The notes below the pieces were generated by a model. The model saw only the letters and a program-made list of their open reading frames with translations, made no database searches and had not been told where the DNA came from. A program made the position numbers and the translations under genes. Below, in pieces: positions 16,182 to 22,872 of a stretch of DNA of 34,112 bases. Each line of letters begins with the position of its first letter. The stretch's first letter is position 1. The DNA comes from JBBDWJ01 sp040902925. GTDB taxonomy: Bacteria > Acidobacteriota > Terriglobia > Bryobacterales > UBA6623. The stretch covers positions 1 to 34,112 of the forward strand of contig JBBDWJ010000137.1 in NCBI GenBank assembly GCA_040902925.1, written 5' to 3'.

Positions 16182-16192
16182 TATCGTGGTAG
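16173..16192. promoter_or_regulatory. Shared quasi-palindromic operator candidate, site 2
   Basis: The sequence cggtaacactatcgtggtag is the reverse complement of site 1 (15562-15581) at 19 of 20 positions. On the minus strand it is followed about 45 bases later by gatactctac, a possible -10-like segment before the DoxX coding region. It falls between the response regulator stop (16220) and the DoxX ribosome binding site, so DoxX could have its own regulated promoter. Confidence 0.5.
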
Positions 16193-16219
16193 GCCGTCGA
16201 TTGGGTGGGAGTGCGCTGA

Positions 16220-16849
16220 CTAGAGCTGGATAATGCCGCGGCGCACCGCAATCGCTACGGCCTGCGTGCGGTCACTCGCGCCCAGCTTCTCCATGACGTG
16301 CTTGACGTGCACCTTCACCGTTTCCTCGGAGATGAAAAGCCGCTCCGCGATATCGCGGTTCCGGTTCCCGCCCGCCAGGTGCCGCAGAACTTCGATTTCG
16401 CGCCCTGTCAGGGTTTCGTCAGCCATGTGCTCGGCGAGCTGCGCCGCCAACTCGGCGGGGAGGCGTTTCTTTCCCGCGTGGACCTGGCGGATTGCGTCGA
16501 CCAGATCCTTGGGAGGCATGCTCTTGAGCATGTAGCCGCGAGCTCCCGCCTCCAGTGCGCGCCGCACGTCCACATCGCCTTCGAACGTTGTCAGCATGAT
16601 GGCGCGCGCTTCGGGAAATTCTGTCCGGATAGCGATCAGCGAGTCGATGCCGCTCATATCCGGGAGCCTTAGGTCCAGGAGCGTAACATCAGGCTGCTGC
16701 TCGCGAAACATCTGAATGGCTTCGCCGCCGCTGGCTGCTTGAGCCACGATGACCATATCGGGTTGGCTGTTGATCACCGCGGCGATCCCTTCGCGCAGCA
16801 GAGGGTGGTCGTCGACGCTAAGAACTCGAATGCGGGTTGGATCGCTCAT
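16220..16849 (-). CDS. NarL/LuxR-family response regulator
   Basis: This 209-residue two-component response regulator has the standard length. The receiver domain occupies about residues 7-123: acidic pair Asp 13-Asp 14, phospho-acceptor Asp 59 in TLLDLRLPD, Thr in MLTTFEGD and Lys 109 in YMLKSM. The LuxR-type helix-turn-helix is at about 145-207 (LTGREIEVLRHLAGG, then RDIAERLFISEETVKVHVKHV). When phosphorylated it should dimerise and bind DNA near promoters. Its start overlaps the remnant of a histidine kinase by 4 bases (ATGA), so it was once part of a normal kinase-regulator operon. The kinase is now broken, so the input signal must come from another kinase or be absent. Quasi-palindromes upstream of DoxX and the hydrolase are candidate targets. 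Confidence 0.95.
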   Translation of the reverse strand: MSDPTRIRVLSVDDHPLLREGIAAVINSQPDMVIVAQAASGGEAIQMFREQQPDVTLLDLRLPDMSGIDSLIAIRTEFPEARAIMLTTFEGDVDVRRALEAGARGYMLKSMPPKDLVDAIRQVHAGKKRLPAELAAQLAEHMADETLTGREIEVLRHLAGGNRNRDIAERLFISEETVKVHVKHVMEKLGASDRTQAVAIAVRRGIIQL

Positions 16850-17091
16850 CTACTTTCTCGGACTTTCGTTTCGGCGGCCTTTGCCTTGGCGCTTCGCGAA
16901 TACAATCGGGCAAGCGTGAGCCGCACTCCGATTCCTCTCCGCCCTCGCGCGCATCCCGGGGAGGACCCAAGGCCTTCGCGTCCCGACTCGATCCCTTTGG
17001 GGTCAATCCCGCGGCCATTGTCGTGAACGAGAAAGGGGAAACGTCTGGGCGCATACTCGATTTCGTGTTTCCGCACCGGGGCCGCAATCAC
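16846..17091 (-). pseudogene. Degraded C-terminal fragment of a sensor histidine kinase
   Basis: The 81-codon frame encodes the end of a HATPase_c domain. EIEYAPRR, then HDNGRGIDPKGIESGREG, matches the N2/G1 region (DNGxGI) of sensor kinases common in Acidobacteria. These normally continue HWGLPGMRERAERIG. Here the frame reads GLGSSPGCARGRRGIGVRLT, but the neighbouring frame contains LPGMRARAER at the same place. This means a base was lost after GREG and another gained before IGVRL. Nothing recognisable as the dimerisation domain, H-box or sensor lies upstream. The fragment overlaps the response regulator start by 4 bases, as an intact kinase gene would. I infer decay of the cognate kinase; a sequencing error alone would not explain the missing N-terminal half. 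Confidence 0.7.
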
Positions 17092-17585
17092 CCGAGTCCC
17101 AGCGGCCTGAGAGTCTTGGCATATGCACCGTTTCCGCGCCGCGTCGAAAACCGAATTCTTGTAAGCGATGGCAAGCCGGCGCGGACGCAGACCGCTACTC
17201 TTCGGGGAGCAACACAGTCGCTTGCGCCAGGAAATTCGCCCGGACAGGGGGCTGAAGGCTCTACCGTCAATGGTACTCCAGCGCCGGGGTTCACAGGGGT
17301 CAAGCGCCTCGCCGGGTCATCGAACGATCCGACGCCAATGAGAGAGCGGTGCGAGGGCTTGCTGGCCTGGCGGTTCTGGCGCACGAACTGCACCACGTGC
17401 CCGGTGCGGCCTTCTGCGTTGCGTCGCGACCAGGTAATATTGTTAAGGTTAACAGCCTGTTTCGATCTGTGGTAATCTGCTGCGGGCGGTTCGCGAATTT
17501 CGCTGCTCGCCGCCCACTTCGCGTCAGGCGCCGTGCCGTCCGCCGCCGCGTGTGCTGGTTCCAGCCCGCTTTTCGGAGGTGTGTT
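17092..17585. other. Intergenic region with possible kinase debris and oxidoreductase promoter
   Basis: No intact gene is visible. The left part (17092-17400) is where the upstream half of the decayed kinase would lie, but I could not recognise kinase motifs in any frame. The right part should hold the promoter of the Gfo/Idh/MocA gene. A palindrome, tgttaaggttaaca (17441-17454), sits about 130 bases before that start, followed by ggtaatctgctgc. The strong ribosome binding site ggaggt is at 17575-17580. Confidence 0.5.
17441..17454. promoter_or_regulatory. Palindrome upstream of the oxidoreductase gene
   Basis: TGTTAA-gg-TTAACA is a perfect 6-2-6 palindrome lying in an AT-rich patch (ggtaatattgttaaggttaa) about 130 bases upstream of the TTG start at 17586. 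Its half-sites match those of the inverted repeat at 2081-2104 but with different spacing, so a shared regulator is possible and unproven. Confidence 0.35.
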
Positions 17586-18923
17586 TTGCCGTCAAGAAAA
17601 ACCTTGACCCGCCGCGGCGTCTTGAAGGGCGCGGGCTTGGCCGCCGTGACCTTCCCCACGTTCATTCCGGCATCGGCTCTGGGGCTGGGAGCCGCGCCGC
17701 CGCCGAGCGACCGCATCGTTATGGGAACGATCGGCGTGGGTGGCCGGGGCACCAGCGTGCTGCGTGATTTCCTCAAGCAGCCTGACGCGCAAATGATCGC
17801 GATGTGCGACGTCAACAACGACAATTTGTCGCGCGCCATACACCTCGCCAATGAGCGCAACGGCAACAAAGATTGCAAGGGCTATACGGACTTTCAGGAA
17901 GTGCTCGCGCGGCCCGACATCGATGCTGTGCTGGTCGCTCCGCCGCACCATTGGCATGTATCGATGGGAGTCGCCGCGGCGAAGGCCAGCAAAGACATGT
18001 ACATGGAAAAGCCGATGGCGCTGGCGATGTCATGGGCGTGGGACTTGGCCGCGGCGGTCGACCGCTACGGCGTCTTGTTCCAGTTCGGAACGCAGCAGCG
18101 TTCGGACTTCCGGTTTCGCTACGCCGCTGAGTTAGCCCTCTCCGGAAAGCTCGGCAAGCTCGAAAAAGCCCTGGTGTTGATGCCGGGAACGATCCGGCCA
18201 AATCCGCTCGATCCTCCGCCCGAACCCGTTCCGGGATTTCTCGATCTGAATGCCTGGCAGGGGCCGGCGCTGGCCGCGCCTTACCGGGGCAGGCCCAACA
18301 CGGGAACGCGTTCGGACCGCAGTTTTGGATCCATGAGCGAGTGGGGTCCCCACATGCTCGACATGGTGGGCTGGTCGGGCATTCACAAGCCGGAATCAGG
18401 TCTGCGGTTGGCGGGTGTCGCAACGTGGTCGAACGAGGGCGGGCCGGAGGATTGCCCGCAGATCTACTCCATCGACCTTCATTACGGCACCGGCGTGGAT
18501 GTCGAGATAAGGAGCGGCGGCGTGATGCCGGGTTTTTGGAGAACCAAGTACTTCGCCGACCCGCAAATCGACAGGCGATTCGAGCACGCCAACATCCTAC
18601 TGGGAAGCGAAGGCTGGGTGTACGTGGACCGGCAGAGCATCAACGCCTCGCCGGGCAGTCTGCTCGACGGCCTGGGGCCGGCTCCGCAAGAAGCTTCGAC
18701 TTTTCATCACGTGCGGAACTTTTTGGATTGCGTGAAATCGCGGCAGACTCCCGCGGCGGGGATGCAGGCGGCCCTGGAAGGCGAGCTACTGACCCATCTC
18801 GCATACATTGCCGTCGAAACGGGCGAGCAGTTGCATTGGGACGCGAAGAACCGCCGTTTCGACGGCAGCGATGCCGCCAATCGGATGCTGCACCGGGCGA
18901 TGCGCAGCCCGTGGCGGAGCTGA
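17586..18923 (+). CDS. Exported Gfo/Idh/MocA family oxidoreductase
   Basis: This 445-residue NAD(P)-dependent oxidoreductase family protein carries a twin-arginine signal: LTRRGVLKGAGLAAVTF near the N-terminus, with cleavage likely near residue 36. The Rossmann motif GVGGRG is at about 50-55, CDVNNDN at 74-80, and EKPMA, containing the family EKP lysine, at 141-145. The C-terminal Gfo/Idh domain contains FGSMSEWGPHMLDMVGWSG. I chose the TTG at 17586 because ggaggt lies 5 bases upstream and the signal begins just after it; the frame is open back to 17349 without support. Folding with bound NAD(P) before TAT export fits the family. The substrate is probably a sugar or glycoside but cannot be named. 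It starts a three-gene plus-strand group with the HEAT and FG-GAP proteins. Confidence 0.9.
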   Translation: MPSRKTLTRRGVLKGAGLAAVTFPTFIPASALGLGAAPPPSDRIVMGTIGVGGRGTSVLRDFLKQPDAQMIAMCDVNNDNLSRAIHLANERNGNKDCKGYTDFQEVLARPDIDAVLVAPPHHWHVSMGVAAAKASKDMYMEKPMALAMSWAWDLAAAVDRYGVLFQFGTQQRSDFRFRYAAELALSGKLGKLEKALVLMPGTIRPNPLDPPPEPVPGFLDLNAWQGPALAAPYRGRPNTGTRSDRSFGSMSEWGPHMLDMVGWSGIHKPESGLRLAGVATWSNEGGPEDCPQIYSIDLHYGTGVDVEIRSGGVMPGFWRTKYFADPQIDRRFEHANILLGSEGWVYVDRQSINASPGSLLDGLGPAPQEASTFHHVRNFLDCVKSRQTPAAGMQAALEGELLTHLAYIAVETGEQLHWDAKNRRFDGSDAANRMLHRAMRSPWRS

Positions 18924-18972
18924 CGCGCCTTTGCGCGCCGCGAACGCACCAAAGAGAATCGAAGGGGAGCCC

Positions 18973-19677
18973 ATGGAAGACTTGACCGAGCTCATCAAAA
19001 CCGTTAAGGCCTACGATTGGGATCAGAGCGGAGCGCCGCTGCTTGCGATTGACGCCGAGATTCGCAAGCTGCTCGGTCATCCCGATCATCTGGCAAAGCT
19101 CGAGGAGGCGCTGCTGGGCGCGCTGCAGTCCAATGCCTCTCTCGCCGCGAAGCGCGGGGTGTGCAAGAGGTTGGGCCTCATTGCGAGTGAGCGGTCGGTC
19201 CCAACGCTGGCCGCGATGCTGGTTGACACGGAGACTTCGGACATGGCCCGCTATTCCCTAGAGCAGATTCCTTCCGGCGCTGTCGAGACCGCACTGCGCC
19301 AGGCATTGGCCAAGACCAAAGGGCTAACGCGCGTCGGGATCGTTAACTCGATCGGCAACCGCAACGATTCGCGGGCGGCCGCGGCGTTGGGCCAGTTGTT
19401 GGACGATACGGACCAAGCCGCCGCCGAGGCCGCTGCCTGGGCCCTCGGAAGGATCGGAGGACCGGAAGCCGTCCGCCTGCTGGCCGCCCGCAAGGGCGCC
19501 GCGCCAAATCCGCTGCGGGCGGAGATTCTCGATGCTTACCTGGTATGCGCAGGGCGACTGGCTTCGGAAGGCAACAAGGCACAGGCTCAGGCGATGTACA
19601 AAGAGCTAAACGCGGAAGGGATGCCCCGGCCGATCCGGCGCGCGGCGGAGTTGGGGCTCAAGGCCGCGGAGAGTTGA
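18973..19677 (+). CDS. HEAT-repeat protein
   Basis: This 234-residue, all-helical protein has HEAT/armadillo-like repeats. The clearest are the SVPTLAAMLVDTETSDMARYSLE region near residues 75-98 and DSRAAAALGQLLDDTDQAAA followed by EAAAWALGRIGG near 135-163. There is no signal peptide and no catalytic motif, so it is probably a cytosolic scaffold or binding protein. I chose the ATG at 18973 because aggggag precedes it closely; the longer open frame overlaps the preceding gene. It starts 49 bases after the oxidoreductase. Related repeat modules occur in larger proteins with DUF1080 or dehydrogenase domains in Acidobacteria and Planctomycetes, which suggests a carbohydrate-related context. Confidence 0.8.
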   Translation: MEDLTELIKTVKAYDWDQSGAPLLAIDAEIRKLLGHPDHLAKLEEALLGALQSNASLAAKRGVCKRLGLIASERSVPTLAAMLVDTETSDMARYSLEQIPSGAVETALRQALAKTKGLTRVGIVNSIGNRNDSRAAAALGQLLDDTDQAAAEAAAWALGRIGGPEAVRLLAARKGAAPNPLRAEILDAYLVCAGRLASEGNKAQAQAMYKELNAEGMPRPIRRAAELGLKAAES

Positions 19678-19793
19678 CGCCGCCGAGTGCCTCAAGAATG
19701 AGTCGTCGTGTTGTTGGCCTCGGCTTACAGTCCTGTCGCGACCTGCGAGGCCATCCAATTTTCGCTGGCGCGCTACACAGGAGGAAGAACTCC

Positions 19794-20984
19794 ATGAAAT
19801 CCATGCTAGTAGTCGTGATTCTGCTGATGGTGACAATGGGCGGCTTTTCCGCGGCGCCGAACGAGTCTGGCGTCGAGCCCAAGCCGGTGCGATTTTCAAA
19901 GAAACGGCTGTTCGTGAGCACCTATCAGGCTGCCAGCGTCGCCGACTTCAACCGCGACGGCAAGCTCGACATCGTCTCCGGGCCGTACTGGTTTGCCGGG
20001 CCCGATTTCGAGCCGCACTCGTTTCGCGCCAATCAAAGCGCGGACAACCATATCCGCTCCAACAGCGATCTTCCCTATGATGTGGACGGCGACCGCTGGA
20101 CCGACATCATCGTCGGCGCCTGGGGCGAGGAGGGCGTCGTATGGTTCAAGAACCCCGGCCCGGGCGGCCTCAAGTTAGGAGACCCCTGGGAGAGCCATCA
20201 ACTGACGCCCACCAAGGGAAAAATTGAAAGAACCGAACTGCACGACTACGACGGCGACGGCGTTCCTGAGATTCATACGATGTCTTACGTCAAGAATGAG
20301 CCTTCCGAGGTCTATCGCTTTAAGAAGGCGTCCGCCGGGCTGCCCGCGGTCGAGAAGTTTGTGCTGGGTGTCGAAGGCGGCGGTCACGGCTACGCCTGGG
20401 GCGACGTCAACGGCGACGGCCGCGAAGATTTTCTCGCCGAGATCGGCTGGTATGAAAGGCCGGCGGGCGACCCTTTCGCGACGCCGTGGAAGTTTCATCC
20501 CGAATCGGCGCTGCCGCATCCGAGCTGCCCGTTTGCCGTGATGGACGTGAATCGCGACGGCCGCCTCGACATTCTGTTCGGCCGCGCCCACGATTTCGGC
20601 ATCTACTGGTGGGAGCAGCAGGCGCCCAAACCCGACGGCACGACGGTTTGGAAAAAACACGTCATCGATGAATCCTGGTCGCAAGGCCACGTTGTGGGCC
20701 TGGCGGATCTGGATGGCGATGGCGTCGAGGAACTGGTGACCGGCAAATGCGTTTACGCGCACAACGGAAGAGACCCGGGCGCCGAGGATCCGGCGGTACT
20801 GTATTACTACCGCTGGAACAACGCAACTTCGAGCTTCACGCGGCACACCATCGCCGGTCCCGGCGAAAACATCGGCCTCGGCAGGCAGCTTACGCTTGCC
20901 GATCTCAACGCCGACGGCCGCGTCGACATCGTGGCTCCAGGCCGGTTCGGCCTGTGGGTGCTGCTCAACGAAGGCTTCGAATGA
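19794..20984 (+). CDS. Secreted FG-GAP/VCBS repeat protein (beta-propeller)
   Basis: This 396-residue protein has a Sec signal peptide (MKSMLVVVILLMVTMGGFSA, cleavage near residue 20-21). It then has seven loops of the DxNxDGxxD type: DFNRDGKLDI (51-60), DVDGDRWTDI (about 96-105), DYDGDGVPEI (151-160), DVNGDGREDF (about 203), DVNRDGRLDI (about 251), DLDGDGVEEL (about 303) and DLNADGRVDI (about 376). Seven calcium-binding-like FG-GAP loops fit a seven-bladed propeller. Such proteins bind ligands or polysaccharide outside the cell; no catalytic residues can be assigned. gaggaag precedes the ATG at 19794. It is 116 bases downstream of the HEAT gene on the same strand, so co-expression is plausible. 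Confidence 0.9.
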   Translation: MKSMLVVVILLMVTMGGFSAAPNESGVEPKPVRFSKKRLFVSTYQAASVADFNRDGKLDIVSGPYWFAGPDFEPHSFRANQSADNHIRSNSDLPYDVDGDRWTDIIVGAWGEEGVVWFKNPGPGGLKLGDPWESHQLTPTKGKIERTELHDYDGDGVPEIHTMSYVKNEPSEVYRFKKASAGLPAVEKFVLGVEGGGHGYAWGDVNGDGREDFLAEIGWYERPAGDPFATPWKFHPESALPHPSCPFAVMDVNRDGRLDILFGRAHDFGIYWWEQQAPKPDGTTVWKKHVIDESWSQGHVVGLADLDGDGVEELVTGKCVYAHNGRDPGAEDPAVLYYYRWNNATSSFTRHTIAGPGENIGLGRQLTLADLNADGRVDIVAPGRFGLWVLLNEGFE

Positions 20985-21140
20985 ACGAAGACGGCCGTTG
21001 GCCGCGGGCGCGTTGACGAAGGTGCGGCGTCGATCCCATGGATGGAAAGACAAAGCCCTCGATGTGACTTTCGGCTCGTGAAGCCGTGCGGCGTTCGCGG
21101 TTTGCGCGGTAGAATCGTTTCGACCAGCCGAGGAGGCAAA

Positions 21141-21566
21141 ATGAAACGAAAAGCGTCAGCCGTCTGGAAAGGCGGCCTCAAAGACGGAAAAGGCACTATC
21201 TCGACCGATAGCGGAGTCCTGGCGGATACACAATATTCGTTCAGCACCCGTTTTGAGGACGGCAAAGGCACCAACCCGGAAGAGTTGATCGCCGCCGCGC
21301 ACGCGGGCTGTTTCTCGATGGCCCTATCCGGCCAGCTTGGCAACGCCGGCATCACGGCGGAAAGCATTCGGACGACCGCCGCGGTGCAACTCGAGAAAAC
21401 CGAAGGCGGGTTCTCGATTACGTCCGTTCACCTGGACGTCACCGTCAAGGCGCCGGGCGCCGACCAGCAGGCATTCGATACGGCGGCAAACAACGCCAAG
21501 GCCGGCTGCCCCGTGTCGAAAGTGCTGAACGCCAAGATAACGATGGATGCGAAGCTGGAAGCCTGA
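21141..21566 (+). CDS. OsmC/Ohr family peroxiredoxin-like protein
   Basis: This 141-residue protein of the OsmC family reduces organic hydroperoxides through a pair of cysteines. Cys 57 in AHAGCFSMALS is the peroxidatic residue and Cys 123 in AGCPVSKVL the resolving one; the conserved Glu of NPEEL (residues 45-49) is present. The closest group is the OsmC subfamily often annotated as peroxiredoxin YhfA/OsmC-like. aggagg (21131-21136) precedes the ATG at 21141 with five-base spacing, an optimal start. It is a cytosolic homodimer in known members. It stands as a single gene between the FG-GAP and UreG-like genes; an oxidative or osmotic stress role is inferred from the family only. Confidence 0.92.
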   Translation: MKRKASAVWKGGLKDGKGTISTDSGVLADTQYSFSTRFEDGKGTNPEELIAAAHAGCFSMALSGQLGNAGITAESIRTTAAVQLEKTEGGFSITSVHLDVTVKAPGADQQAFDTAANNAKAGCPVSKVLNAKITMDAKLEA

Positions 21567-22007
21567 GTCGCTCGATAGGAAAACGAAATAGCCCAGCCGC
21601 CGTGGCGCTGGCATGCGTGCCGCAAGTCTTCCGCCGTGACGCTGTGGCGGCGTTTCCTATGGACGCTGATCCCGGCGATTTCCTATACCGAAGTCTCTCC
21701 TTGCGCCTATCGAGAGCATAGGTTGTTTTGATTGGACAACCTTGTTGCCCCGATCTATTCTGAGTTGGACGGTTCGCCTCCCCGTAGAGTCTCTCGTAGG
21801 AATGATCATCGGGGCGTGGCGCCGGCGGGCTGTAAAGACTAGGGCTGTAGAGGCTGCTCATCCTCCGGCCGCACTCTAACCGTCTTCGCGAAGCCGCTTC
21901 GCCTCCACTAAATCCATCTTGTGACGAGCCGCGGCGGCCATTCCACGGCCGCCTGCCGCGGGCGCGTGTACGGCTTTCCCGCTGAGCCGGGAGCCCAGGA
22001 GTCCAGT
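21567..22007. other. Intergenic region upstream of the UreG-like gene
   Basis: I see no gene on either strand. An imperfect hairpin cagccgccgtggcgctg (21594-21610) soon after the OsmC stop may be a weak terminator. A seven-base inverted repeat, aggttgt (21720-21726) with acaacct (21736-21742), lies in the middle. No urease structural or accessory gene, nor any remnant of one that I can recognise, precedes the UreG-like gene. Confidence 0.5.
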
Positions 22008-22703
22008 ATGGCGGCAGTCAAAATCGGGGTCGGCGGGCCGGTCGGTTCGGGTAAGACGGCGCTTCTCGACCGGCTGTGCAAGCGCCTGCGAGACCGCTAC
22101 CAGCTCGCGGTAATTACCAACGACGTCTACACGTTTGAAGATGCCGAATTTCTGGCGCGGAGCGGCGCCCTCAAGACGGAACGAATTCGCGGCGTGCAGA
22201 CAGGCGGCTGTCCGCAAACGGCGATTCGCGACGACCCCTCCGCCAACCAGGAGGCCGTCGAAGATATGCTGGACCATTTCCCCGATCTCGACATCGTGTT
22301 TCTGGAATCGGCGGGCGACAGTCTGGCTTCCTCGTTCAGCTCCGACCTGGTGGATGTTTTCATCTATGTGGTTGACGTCGCCGGAGGCGGCAAGGTGCCG
22401 AGGAAAGGCGGCCCTGGCGTGAGCCGCAGCGACCTGCTGGTCATCAATAAGATTGACCTGGCCCGCTATACCGGCGCGGATCTCGATCTTATGGATCGAG
22501 AAGCCCGGGAGTTGCGCGGCGATCGGCCCGTGGTTTTTACAAGCCTCAAATCGGGCGCCGGAATTGAGGACGTGATCCTGTGGATCCAGCGGGAGGTCCT
22601 TTTCGAGGACGCCGCGTTGCTGCCGTTCGCCGTTCCGGGTCCGCGGCTGCTTACCACGAATTTCAGGGCTCACTATCGACCTCGGAATTCCTCCTCATTC
22701 TGA
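22008..22703 (+). CDS. Orphan UreG-like SIMIBI GTPase with altered nickel motif
   Basis: This 231-residue protein is clearly related to UreG, the GTPase that helps load nickel into urease. The P-loop GPVGSGKT is at residues 10-17, TNDVYTFEDAEFL follows at about 38-49, and DVAGGGKVPRKGGPG and NKIDLA carry the guanine-specificity NKxD. The invariant UreG motif CPH, whose Cys and His bind nickel, reads CPQ here (residues 68-70; codon CAA). Family ESGGDNL is also changed to ESAGDSL. About 25 residues extend past the usual C-terminus. No ureA/B/C/D/E/F is present in the window. aggag precedes the ATG at 22008. It may be a paralogue serving another metalloenzyme or a decaying gene; normal urease activation is doubtful. 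Confidence 0.85.
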   Translation: MAAVKIGVGGPVGSGKTALLDRLCKRLRDRYQLAVITNDVYTFEDAEFLARSGALKTERIRGVQTGGCPQTAIRDDPSANQEAVEDMLDHFPDLDIVFLESAGDSLASSFSSDLVDVFIYVVDVAGGGKVPRKGGPGVSRSDLLVINKIDLARYTGADLDLMDREARELRGDRPVVFTSLKSGAGIEDVILWIQREVLFEDAALLPFAVPGPRLLTTNFRAHYRPRNSSSF

Positions 22704-22872
22704 CAATCTGGTTACTGCTGACCTCTCCCCATCGGTAACGGAACGGTCGACTCTGCCCCCGGATGGCCTCGGGCCAGCGATCGTGATACAAAATGAACTG
22801 GCTTCTGTTTGCGTACCGGCCGCGACGCCGGTAATCCGGCGCGATCCGCGGGAGCAGGGAGGGAGTTCTAAA

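Noticed and set aside
16837..17475. 212-codon plus-strand frame across the kinase remnant
   Set aside because: It has no ribosome binding site and no family motifs, and it runs antisense to recognisable kinase sequence and to the start of the response regulator.
21720..21742. Inverted repeat aggttgt/acaacct as a terminator
   Set aside because: It is 150 bases past the OsmC stop, with a short seven-base stem and no T-run; it may be a weak operator or chance.
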